Positions 1 through 7,776 of a DNA stretch of 64,000 nt are shown in pieces. Below the pieces are notes generated by a model that had not been told where the DNA came from, did no database searches, and was given only the letters and a program-made list of their open reading frames with translations. Positions within the stretch are counted from its first letter, which is position 1. Each line of letters opens with the position of its first letter. Source of the DNA: Streptomyces caatingaensis. GTDB lineage: Bacteria > Actinomycetota > Actinomycetes > Streptomycetales > Streptomycetaceae. Position numbers and translations under genes: made by a program. The DNA is taken from the NCBI RefSeq assembly GCF_001187435.1, contig NZ_LFXA01000005.1, positions 1-64,000 of the forward strand. The letters run 5' to 3'.

Positions 1-468
1 CGAGGGGGATGCCGAAGCGCCATCGCCGAGAGAGCGTGTGGTGGTGGGTTGGGGAGGGCATTGGCCGGGCGAGAGTGCTCCACCGGCCCTCAAGGCGGTG
101 TCGCACGCTGCCGTCGGGTCCTTCGACAGCAGGTACTTACCCGGTGGGGCGTGAAAGACCAGCGGTCGGTCGCCGTGGACGCGGCCGACGGAGACCGATG
201 CCGCGTTATCGGTGGCCTTGGCCCCGGACCCGGCGGTGCACGTCTTGCCGGAGGTCTCTAAGTCCAGGTTGAGGACCTGCGCGACGTACGGGAGCCAGTG
301 CCTCGGTGCGCGCTCGCCGTTGAGCCACCGGCGGGCGTACTGGCGCTCAAGGGTGCCCGGGGGCCGCCCGGCGGCGATGCTGACTTCCCGGGCGAGCTTG
401 GTGGGGCCCCAGCCGCGTTCCTCGCACGCGTGTCGGATGAGTTCGGAGAGTTCTTGTCTGCTCGGCAC
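1..468 (-). CDS. Helix-turn-helix (XRE-type) regulator, partial at the window edge
   Basis: The frame opens at GTG 468, ten bases behind an AGGAGG box, and stays open to base 1 without a stop, so only about 156 N-terminal residues are seen. Residues 3-60 read as a helix-turn-helix of the kind found in Streptomyces XRE regulators, starting SRQELSELIRHACEERGWG and continuing through a segment with ARRWLNGERAP. The remainder is polar and low in motif content. It is divergent from the small membrane protein and phosphotransferase operon that begins at 676, so it probably controls that operon. Its ligand is unknown. Family assignment is by pattern only. Confidence 0.6.
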   Translation of the reverse strand, partial: MPSRQELSELIRHACEERGWGPTKLAREVSIAAGRPPGTLERQYARRWLNGERAPRHWLPYVAQVLNLDLETSGKTCTAGSGAKATDNAASVSVGRVHGDRPLVFHAPPGKYLLSKDPTAACDTALRAGGALSPGQCPPQPTTTRSLGDGASASPS

Positions 469-675
469 GATGCCGTCGCCTCCTGGCCTACGCGGGCCTA
501 CAGCTGCCCTACATCCTGGCCCCTCCTCGCCTTGTCCGTACGGCCGTTGACTGAAGCACACGCCCGGGACGCGTGGGCGGATGAAGCGGCAGCGGGCCAC
601 CGGCGTCCCATCACTGTCTCCTCGCCACGTCGGCGGCCCGCTGCCTCCAACCCCTGGGACGAGAAGGAGACGACG

Positions 676-885
676 GTGACGTACACGTGCCGTACGACCG
701 GCGGCAGGAGGACCTGCGGTGACTGGGTGGAGCCCATGCTCGGCTGGATCTGGGCCCTGGGCACCCTCGCCGCGGCCGGCAGTCTGGCCGCCGTCGTCCA
801 CCACGACCTCGACCGCCCCGGGCAGGCCCCGGCCGCCCTGTCCCTGCCGGACGCGGCGGCCACGGCGACGGGAGGCTGGCGATGA
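676..885 (+). CDS. Small single-pass membrane protein
   Basis: A 69-residue frame starts at GTG 676, six bases after an AAGGAG box. Residues 21-40 (LGWIWALGTLAAAGSLAAVV) form one likely transmembrane helix followed by a short polar tail. Its stop overlaps the ATG of the next frame (ATGA at 882-885), so it would be translationally coupled to the phosphotransferase remnant. I do not recognise a family. The good ribosome site and coupling support it as a real gene; the short length keeps confidence moderate. Confidence 0.45.
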   Translation: MTYTCRTTGGRRTCGDWVEPMLGWIWALGTLAAAGSLAAVVHHDLDRPGQAPAALSLPDAAATATGGWR

Positions 886-2034
886 CCGCGGTTCGAGCGC
901 CATCGCCGCCGCCGAGGTCTTCGCCTACGCGGACGAGAAGATCAAGCAGGCCGCCGCCGATCTGTGGCCGGGCGGCACCGTGCGGCTGGGCCAGCACACG
1001 CCGAGCGTCACCGCCTACGTCCGCCGGCTGACGGTGGACGGGCGCCCGCTGTACGCGAAGGTGTCGCTGCTGGGAATGTCGCTGGTCTCGGTGCTGCGGG
1101 GCACGGCCGGGGACTGGGCCCAGGTCAGGGCGGCACAGGCCGCCTACCAGGGCTCGCCGGGCGCCCTGCTGGAGCGGGAGGCCAGGGGCCTGGCCATCGT
1201 GCAGGAGGCCGGAGCGCGGGCCTGCCGGGTCGCCGGACACCAGGACGGGGTGCTGTTCACCGAGCCGGTAGCCGGCCGACGCTCGCCGACCTGCTGGCCA
1301 AGGACCCGCACCAAAGCGGCGAGCTGATGACCCGCGCGGTGGTCGAGCTGGCGGGGCTCCAGCGACCCGCCATCGCCCGTGCCGTCGATGAGGTGGCCAT
1401 CACCGAGCGGGGCATCGGGGCGACCTTCGACCGGAAGTTCAACGGCATCAGCGGCCCCGTCTACCTGCGCAAAGCAGGCCAGGCCGGGAGGTGCTGGGCG
1501 CGGTGGTCCTGCGGCTGAGGCGGCTGCGGCCCGCTCCGGCGGTCGGGCACCGGCCGGTGGTCTACGGTGACCTCAAGCCGGACCACGTCGTCTTCCCCGA
1601 CGGCGCCGACGGGCGGCCGGTCTTCCTCGACCCCGGCCTGGGCCGGGGACGCCCGCAGACGGACCCGGCCAAGCTGATCTCCCGTGCCGTGCTCAGCCTG
1701 ATCGCTTCCTCCCCGGACCTGGTCACGGCCGACGCCGTCGCGACCGGGATCGAGGAGTTCGCCGACGCCCTCACGGCCGACCTCGCCCGGACGAGCGGGC
1801 CGAGTGGCTGCGGCACCTGGTGGTGCTCTGGCTGATGGACACCACCAACATCCTCAGCACCTACTTGACCTGCCCGCCCGACCTGCCCCTGCCGAGCACG
1901 CCGGAAAGCTCACCGCCGGGCGGAGACGGTGTGCGGCCTGCTTCAGGCCACGACCGCCGGCCTGGTCGCCGGACGGATCCGCGGGCGTGTGGCGGCTCGC
2001 GCTGGCCGACGTGGTGAAGGCAGCGAACCGGTGA
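882..2034 (+). pseudogene. Phosphotransferase (kinase-fold), broken by several frameshifts
   Basis: Kinase-fold phosphotransferase sequence is recoverable only by changing frame repeatedly: near 890-905, 1,265-1,290, 1,480-1,500, 1,790-1,815 and 1,900-1,990. The pieces contain VFAYADEKIKQAAADLWPGG, then LADLLAKDPHQSGELMTRAV, then the catalytic-loop-like VVYGDLKPDHVVFPDG followed by FLDPGL (probable metal-binding Asp). The 5' end overlaps the preceding gene as ATGA, and the 3' end overlaps the next gene's GTG (GTGA at 2,031). Several breaks look like a single missing base in a G or C run, for example at GGCCGACG near 1,280. This may be true decay or sequencing error. The substrate is unknown; aminoglycoside or fructosamine kinase-like folds are alternatives. 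Confidence 0.65.
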
Positions 2035-2965
2035 CCGCCGTCCGGGCCGGGGCGGTCGGGGTGATCGGCGCCGGTGCCGTCGGCCAGAGCGTCGCCATGC
2101 TGCTGGCCGCGGGAGGCTGGTGCGAGTCCGTCTGGGTCGTGTCCCGAACGGGCCTGTCGGCCCGGGCCCTGGTGACCGACCTGGAAGACATGTGCCAGAT
2201 CACCGGCTCCCCCGTCCGGGCGGTTCACGCCGCCGACCCGGGCCAGCTTGTGTCCTGTGAGGCGGTGGTGGTCTGCCGCGGGCCGAGTTCACCAACACCA
2301 GCCGTACCAACGTGCGGATGGCCGGGCTGAACGCGAACGCCCCCGTCATCGCCTCGCTGGCCCGGCAACTGGCCCGCTACCAGGGGCTGGTGGTCATGGT
2401 GACCAACCCCGTGGACATCATGGCCCGCCTGTTCGCCGAGGTCTCCGGCTGCCCGCGCGTCTACGGGGTGGGCTCGAACACCGACACCGCCCGCTACCGC
2501 CTCACCCTCGCCACCTCCTGGGTGTGCCTGTTGAGGAGGTGGAGGGGCATGTGATCGGCGAGCACGGCGACCAGGCGGTGGTGTGCGCGTCGGCCACCCG
2601 GTGAACGACCGCCCCGTCGAGGTGCCGGTCGGACAGGTCCGCCGCGAGCTGGCCGATCGTCCGGCCAGGATCAACGCCGGTCTCGGCCGCACCCGTTGCG
2701 GCCCGGCCGGCGCCGTCATCGCTGCCCTCCGCGCGGGCCTGGGCCTGGAGGACCGGGTGGTGGAACTGTCCGTCAACCACGAATGGCGGTGGATGGGAAT
2801 CCCGTTGTGCTTCACCGCCGGAACCCCCAGCGTGTGCCTCCCCCGCTCGATCCCGGCGAGGCCCGCCAGCTGGTGGCCGCGACGTCAAGCTCCGCGACGC
2901 CTACGAGCCGCTGGCCCGCCTGCACGTTCCCGTACGTACCTCATGGAAGGAGAAGACCGCAGTGA
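2031..2965 (+). pseudogene. Lactate/malate dehydrogenase family protein, broken by frameshifts
   Basis: The start GTG 2031 gives a clean Rossmann N-terminus, VGVIGAGAVGQSVAMLLAAG, with the NAD-binding GxGxxG. After a shift near 2,280 the frame carries MVTNPVDIMARLF, the conserved TNPVD of LDH/MDH. After a shift near 2,530 it carries GHVIGEHGDQAVV, the catalytic-His GEHGD motif. A further shift near 2,600 leads to NDRPVEVPVGQVRRELADRP and another near 2,850 precedes the C-terminus. All landmark motifs are present and in order, so the ancestor was a full-length NAD-dependent 2-hydroxyacid dehydrogenase. As read, no frame encodes it. Confidence 0.7.
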
Positions 2966-4056
2966 CCAGGACCGCTACCCGTATCGCCACGGCCAGTAAG
3001 GCGGTGGCCGTCACCAGCAACAGCACGGTGGTCACCGACTGGGCCATCCGTTACTTCGGCCCCTGGTGGAACGCCGCCAGCACCACTGTCGATGACGGCT
3101 CGCAGGTGATCGCCGACGTCGCCCCGGACAGGGTGACGGAGATCGCCCAGCGTGTGGCCGACCACGCGCACGAGGAGACCGTCTACGCCAACTCGGCCAT
3201 GGTCTTCGACCGGGACGACGACGGCACCGTCCTCGCCTCCCAGCCTGACGACAAGCTCGCCTACCGGGCCGAGCCCGGCGGACCCCTGTACATCTACGGC
3301 TGCGAGGACGTCCCCGTCGCCCTGGCCGCCGCCCGCCTCGCCCGCGAGGCCGTCCGCGGGCAGCTGGTGGCCGACGGCTGGTCGATCCTGCACGCCTCCG
3401 CCGTCGTCCGCGACGGGCAGACCGTGCTGACCCTTGGCGGCAAGGGTGCCGGGAAGACCACTACCGCCCTGCTGCTGGCCCGTGCCGGCTGGCAGCTGCT
3501 GGCCAACGACCGCGTCTTCATCCGCCGCGAGGACGACCGGCTGCGGGTCCTGCCCTGGCCCTCGGCCGCCGCCATCGGCCTGGGGCTGCTGGACGCTCTC
3601 GACTGGTACGAGGCCGTCCGCGAACGCCTCCGCAGCGGCGAACAGCTCCACCCCACCCAGCACCAGAAGGTCACCGACGCCCTCCTCTCCGGCAGCCGCA
3701 CCCCCCTGTGGAAGGAGTCCGGCAAGGAACTCAAGCCCCAGTTCTTCCCCGACCAGCTCGCGAGCTGGCTCGGCCTGACCCTGGCCACCGAAGGACACGC
3801 CGCCCGCATCCTGTTCCCCACCATCACCCCGGGCGCCGAACCCGCCGTGGTGGACAAGGACCGCACCGTGGCACCCGGCGACTTCTTCACCCCTGGCACC
3901 GAAGACCGCTACCCCGACGTCTTCGGCCTCCTGCCAACCGAATCCACCGGAAACGAGCCTCTGCTGGACCTCCTGGGCACACTGCCACGGGCGTCCCTGG
4001 CCCTCGGCCACGACGTGAAGGCCAACACCGACCTCCTCAAGCGGATCGCTGCCTGA
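2962..4056 (+). CDS. HPr kinase/phosphorylase-like P-loop protein
   Basis: This 364-residue frame is intact, unlike its two upstream neighbours. Around residue 155 it has LTLGGKGAGKTTTALLLARA, a Walker A loop of the GxxGxGKT type. Before it lies the block WSILHASAVVRDGQ, and after it QLLANDRVFIRR. That order (HASAV, P-loop, ND-hydrophobic) is typical of HPr-kinase/PqqD-associated serine kinase-like domains. The N-terminal 120 residues match no catalytic domain I know. It probably phosphorylates a small molecule or a carrier protein made or used by the adjacent kinase/dehydrogenase genes. The start GTG 2962 lies about 7 bases after GGAGAAG. A strong hairpin follows the stop. Confidence 0.6.
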   Translation: MTRTATRIATASKAVAVTSNSTVVTDWAIRYFGPWWNAASTTVDDGSQVIADVAPDRVTEIAQRVADHAHEETVYANSAMVFDRDDDGTVLASQPDDKLAYRAEPGGPLYIYGCEDVPVALAAARLAREAVRGQLVADGWSILHASAVVRDGQTVLTLGGKGAGKTTTALLLARAGWQLLANDRVFIRREDDRLRVLPWPSAAAIGLGLLDALDWYEAVRERLRSGEQLHPTQHQKVTDALLSGSRTPLWKESGKELKPQFFPDQLASWLGLTLATEGHAARILFPTITPGAEPAVVDKDRTVAPGDFFTPGTEDRYPDVFGLLPTESTGNEPLLDLLGTLPRASLALGHDVKANTDLLKRIAA

Positions 4057-4064
4057 ACGGGCTG

Positions 4065-4096
4065 GAGCCGGGCGCCCCACGCGGGGCGCCCGGCTC
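4065..4096 (+). terminator. Hairpin terminator after the HPr-kinase-like gene
   Basis: Perfect 14-bp stem (4065-4078 with 4083-4096) and a 4-base loop, starting 9 bases after the stop codon. There is no U-run, as is common in Streptomyces. Confidence 0.6.
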
Positions 4097-4157
4097 GCGC
4101 TTGCTGCCGCGGCAACTCCACCCGCAGCCCGGCCCGTTGTCACACCCCGCCGCCATC

Positions 4158-4580
4158 ATGAAGCGCATGGACGACACCCGCGGCCGTTTTGCCGCCTGTG
4201 ACCGGCAGATTCCCGCCTGGACCGGCACCGTCGGACCCGGCTGGGCATCCCTGCTCGACAAGCTCCACCGCGATCTGCTCGCCCTGGACCCCGGCTACCG
4301 CATCGAGTCCTTCGCCGTGAAGTTCGGCGGCCTGCGGATCACCGTCGCCGACCGCTTCGAGAACGGCGAGTTTGACGGGGAGTTCGCCGACCGGGCCACC
4401 GCCCTGACCGACGCCGCCGAGACCGCCTCGGAAAACACCTGCGACGAATGCGGTGCCCCCGGCCGCATCCGCCTGCGGGGCGACGGACAGCACGTGTGGA
4501 TGCAGGCCCGCTGCGAGCCATGCCGCACCACCGTCCCCAGCAGCCCGGCCCCGGTCAGCACCGGCACGGACCCGGCATAA
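4158..4580 (+). CDS. Cys4 (zinc-ribbon-like) protein of unknown function
   Basis: A 140-residue frame from ATG 4158. It has four cysteines in two CxxC pairs, C95-x2-C98 (CDECGAPG) and C119-x2-C122 (CEPC), which should bind one zinc ion. The N-terminal 90 residues are mixed alpha/beta with FAVKFGGLRITVADRFENGE. I recognise it only as the type of small conserved protein often carried by Streptomyces mobile elements. It stands alone, bounded by the hairpin at 4,065 upstream and about 230 bp of non-coding sequence downstream, in which I see no clear RNA or protein feature. Confidence 0.55.
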   Translation: MKRMDDTRGRFAACDRQIPAWTGTVGPGWASLLDKLHRDLLALDPGYRIESFAVKFGGLRITVADRFENGEFDGEFADRATALTDAAETASENTCDECGAPGRIRLRGDGQHVWMQARCEPCRTTVPSSPAPVSTGTDPA

Positions 4581-4813
4581 CCGAAAGCCCCCACATGCTG
4601 GATCTGCGGCCCCTTCTACCCCTGCGGTCGCCCTCCGGCCCTTCACTCACAGAGGTGATCCGGCCCGCCCCGCCCGGGAGCCGGGCCGCCGTCCGGCACG
4701 GCGTGCGGGCCGTCAACGAGCCTGCTGGCCACCGAAGTTCATTGATCACCCGGGTGTTGTCATCTGATTACACTGCGCGGCCCCAGTGAGCTGACTTCGG
4801 ATGGGGAATCTGC

Positions 4814-5654
4814 ATGAGCTACACAGATCAGGACGTGCGCGAGGGCCGCACCCTGATGATCCAGGGCCGCGAGAAACCGGCTGGCGCTCGGTGACAAGCT
4901 GCTGGCCATCACGGCCGTGGGCGGCGAGGCTGCCTTTGAGCGGTACTGCGATGAGATCGGTCTTCCGCTCCGGACCGGGCGCGAGTACCGGCACACCGCC
5001 CGCCTGTGCACGCCGGCGGTGCGGCAGTTCGTGGCGGACAGCGGCGTGCACCTGTCCTACACCGTCCTGCGCGAAGGTGCCCGGATCGGGTCCGGCGGGC
5101 GGCCGCACGACGAGGAGTACGGCACCTTGCGGTCACTGCTGGACGAAGCCCGCACCTCGGGCGCCGGCCGCCTGCTGTGCTCCCAGTACCAGCAGGCCCT
5201 GGGCACTGGCCCGGCCCTGCAAGAGCTGCTGGACCCCGCCAGCGGTACCTCCGTCGCCCGTTACCTCGGGCCCCTGCTGCAAGGCGACCCGGCCGAGCGC
5301 GACAAGTTCCTGCGTGACCTGGTGGAGGAGTACGACGGCGTTCACGATGCGATGAAGCGGGTCATGGACGACAAGCGCCGCCGGGACCGAGAAGGGCAGA
5401 CCGGTTGCTCCGGCGGGCAGCGCGACAAGGCCCACGACCTGGCCCGGGACCTGATCCGGCTGAACGACCAGGCGGTTGCGCTGATGAACCGCTACCCGCG
5501 CAAGCCGTCCTTCACCGACGACCAGCGCTCCGCCTGCGAGGAGGCGCTCGGCACGCTGGAAGTCCTCGCCGCGTGGATCAGGGTGCGGCTGGAGGCCCCG
5601 AAGGCCGCCGCCGGCGCGGACCGCACCGCCGAGCGGGACCTGGTGAACGCGTGA
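4814..5654 (+). CDS. DNA-binding-like protein, apparent 1-base frameshift near 4,874
   Basis: ATG 4814 reads MSYTDQDVREGRTLMIQGRE and then meets an AAA run (GAGAAACC). Removing one A joins it seamlessly to NRLALGDKLLAITAVGG and the 245-codon frame visible from GTG 4917. The joined protein would be about 279 residues. Residues 20-100 look like a ParB/KorB- or DUF6192-like helix-turn-helix (AFERYCDEIGLPLRTGREYR). The C-terminal half is charged and helical. Its stop overlaps the next start (GTGA at 5,651), so it heads a coupled operon. If the A is a real insertion, only the shorter form starting at 4917 can be made. Confidence 0.5.
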
Positions 5655-6601
5655 GGGGGGAGATCGGCGTCGACAGCGAGGAGGCCCTGGAGGCCGACCT
5701 CGCCGAGTTCGCCCGGCATGAGCGCAAAGGCGGCTGGGCCCTGGCTCTGCTGATCGCCAAGCGTGTCGAGCCGGGTACCGATAACGGAGTAGGGCTCGAA
5801 CAGCTATCCACGAACTGGTTCAGCCGCACCGTTTTCCGGCGGATCAGCGCACGCGAGTTCGCCCGCCGGACCCACTCCAGCCACCGGCGGGTCATGGCGT
5901 ACTGGAAGGCGTGGGAGCGGGCGGCCGCCGACGGCATCGTGGATCCCGCCTTCACCCTGGAGCCCGGCAGGCACGTCGAGCTGCCGGACGAGGACACGGT
6001 GCCGTTCTTCGGGGAGAAGGGCTACTACCGCAGTTACGAGGCCCGGGAGGTCTCCTCCGAGCGGGTACGGGCGATCGAGGAGGAGGCCGAGCGGGCCGGG
6101 ATCAAGGCGACCGCACCGGTGTCGATTGCCACCCAGCCCAAGGCCCTCACCGCGGCGGTGGTGGCCGACGCCACCGCCCGGGGGGCGGCCCAGGAAGGAC
6201 TCGACGAGTTCCACCGCCGCCAGGCCGAGCAGGACCAAGCCGACCGGGACGCGGCCCGGCGCACGGCCCAGGACCGCCGGCGCGGGTATGACAGGGACGA
6301 GGAAGCCGAGGTCGTGCAGGCTGTGCGGCAGTCGGCTCAGGCGGCGTCCGAGGCCGATGCGGCCCTGGATGTGTTCAACGAGATCACCGCGATCCGGCTG
6401 GGCACCTTGCGGACCCTGGGCCTGCTCCAGCGGCACCAGATCGCCTTCACCCACGAGCGCAGTCAGTCACTGGCCGGCCTGTGCGACGCCGCCACCGCGG
6501 CGATCGGATTCATCCGGGACCTGGTCACCAGCAACTCCACCGCGCTCAACGACGCGGCCCTGCAAGCCTTCCTCGACGAGAGCGAGAAGAAGCTGGGATG
6601 A
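5651..6601 (+). CDS. Unknown protein with N-terminal HTH-like segment and helical C-terminus
   Basis: 316 residues from GTG 5651, overlapping the previous stop. Residues 1-45 are helical (ALEADLAEFARHERKGGWAL). Residues 60-90 (ISAREFARRTHSSHRRVMAY) resemble a recognition-helix region. From about residue 130 the protein is rich in Arg, Glu and Gln with long helical stretches (EFHRRQAEQDQADRDAARR), suggesting a coiled coil. It lies between two other possible DNA-binding proteins in one translationally coupled operon. A partition or regulatory role for the element is plausible but is inference; I do not recognise the family. Confidence 0.5.
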   Translation: MRGEIGVDSEEALEADLAEFARHERKGGWALALLIAKRVEPGTDNGVGLEQLSTNWFSRTVFRRISAREFARRTHSSHRRVMAYWKAWERAAADGIVDPAFTLEPGRHVELPDEDTVPFFGEKGYYRSYEAREVSSERVRAIEEEAERAGIKATAPVSIATQPKALTAAVVADATARGAAQEGLDEFHRRQAEQDQADRDAARRTAQDRRRGYDRDEEAEVVQAVRQSAQAASEADAALDVFNEITAIRLGTLRTLGLLQRHQIAFTHERSQSLAGLCDAATAAIGFIRDLVTSNSTALNDAALQAFLDESEKKLG

Positions 6602-7164
6602 GCCCCAAGCGCGACACCCCCACCCGGGCCGAGCAGGACGCCATCGACGTGCTGCTGTGGCTCAGGCACAACGCGGGCCGTGAAGTCTCCTACGCGGACA
6701 TCGCCCGCGGCACCAGCATTCCCGACGGAAGCCGTCTGCGTCGCGCGGTCCCCCGGGCCCGCATCGTCGCTCATGAGCTCGGCCACCGTCTGGAACAGTT
6801 CCTGCCCAGCCGCGACCCGCTGCGGCGCGGAGCACGGGTGACCCGCTTCCACCTCTCCGGCCAGGGCGACGAGTTCGGTGCCCGCGACGCCTTGCTCGCC
6901 TGCCGCAGGGCCGTGGCCTACATGGGTGACATGCACCGGGCCTGCACGTTCGAGGCCAACAACCCCCACAGCATCGAACCCGAAGCGTTCGGGCAGATGG
7001 CCGAGGCCGCGGAGGGCTGCATGAAGACCGTCAGCGGTGTCGAGGGCCTGGGCAGCAAGGTCCTCCACGCCCAGGGCACCATGCGGCGCCAGGCCCAGCG
7101 GATCGCCGACCTGGAAGCCCAGATCGCCGAGCTGACCGCACACCAGTCCGCCGCCTCGGCGTGA
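6598..7164 (+). CDS. Winged-helix-like protein with C-terminal coiled coil
   Basis: 188 residues; ATG 6598 overlaps the preceding TGA (ATGA). Residues 9-60 (AEQDAIDVLLWLRHNAGREV, then YADIARGTSIPDGSRLRRAV) have the spacing of a winged helix-turn-helix. The last 30 residues (MRRQAQRIADLEAQIAELTA) form a short coiled coil that would support dimerisation. Third gene of the coupled operon. It ends 3 bp before the large hairpin at 7,168 that separates it from the converging recombinase genes. No family recognised. Confidence 0.5.
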   Translation: MSPKRDTPTRAEQDAIDVLLWLRHNAGREVSYADIARGTSIPDGSRLRRAVPRARIVAHELGHRLEQFLPSRDPLRRGARVTRFHLSGQGDEFGARDALLACRRAVAYMGDMHRACTFEANNPHSIEPEAFGQMAEAAEGCMKTVSGVEGLGSKVLHAQGTMRRQAQRIADLEAQIAELTAHQSAASA

Positions 7165-7167
7165 GCA

Positions 7168-7201
7168 GGTGGCGGGTGCCCGGACCCGGGCACCCGCCAC
7201 C
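7168..7201. terminator. Bidirectional terminator between converging operons
   Basis: Perfect 15-bp stem (7168-7182 with 7187-7201), 4-base loop, exactly between the stop of the plus-strand operon (7,164) and the stop of the minus-strand recombinase operon (7,204). Confidence 0.7.
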
Positions 7202-7203
7202 GG

Positions 7204-7776
7204 TCAGGTGGACCGGTTGACGGTCTTGAACAGCTCCCGTCCGGCATCGCGGACGGCGATCACCTCATCCTGGGCGTCCGCGAGCTGCCGCTTCAGCTCG
7301 GCGTTCTCCGCACGGACGGCAGCGAGTTCATCCTTGACCTTGTGGAGTTCGGCCTGCAGGTCGCCGATCTGCTGGGTAGCGCTTTTGATGCCTTCGCGCT
7401 CCAAGCGGGCGCCCAAGTCCCGCTGGACGGCCCGCTTGAGGCCGTCCCTCTCCTGACGCAGGGCCTTGTTCTCCGCCCGCAGCAATTCCAGGTCGGTGGC
7501 CAGGCTCGCCGCCGAGGCCCCCGTGCCGCTCTCGCGGCGGCGCCGGGCGGCCTTGGCCTGGCCCTTCATGGCGGCCTCGATGTGCTCGCGCACCCCGTCG
7601 CGGTAGACCAGCCAGGTGGACACCCCGGCCGCGCGGGCCACCGAGGCGAAGGTGATCGCGGTACCGCTGTCCTTCATCTCGTCCAGTGCCGCCAGCACCT
7701 TGCCGCGTTTGGTCTGGCTGTCGCGCCGCCTGGTCTCCCGCAGCACGTCGCCCGACGTGCGCCTGGTGGCGGTCAT
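7204..7776 (-). CDS. DUF6262 / TnpC-like accessory protein
   Basis: 190 residues from ATG 7776. Residues 1-75 include TKRGKVLAALDEMKDSGTAI and VARAAGVSTWLVYRDGVRE, a TetR-like helix-turn-helix that is the hallmark of DUF6262. From residue 95 to the end the protein is a long coiled coil (LLRAENKALRQERDGLKRAV). In Tn554-type elements such a small protein follows the two recombinases and assists transposition. Here its ATG lies within the end of the larger recombinase frame, consistent with translational coupling. An alternative upstream start would only add low-complexity Arg-rich sequence. Confidence 0.7.
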   Translation of the reverse strand: MTATRRTSGDVLRETRRRDSQTKRGKVLAALDEMKDSGTAITFASVARAAGVSTWLVYRDGVREHIEAAMKGQAKAARRRRESGTGASAASLATDLELLRAENKALRQERDGLKRAVQRDLGARLEREGIKSATQQIGDLQAELHKVKDELAAVRAENAELKRQLADAQDEVIAVRDAGRELFKTVNRST

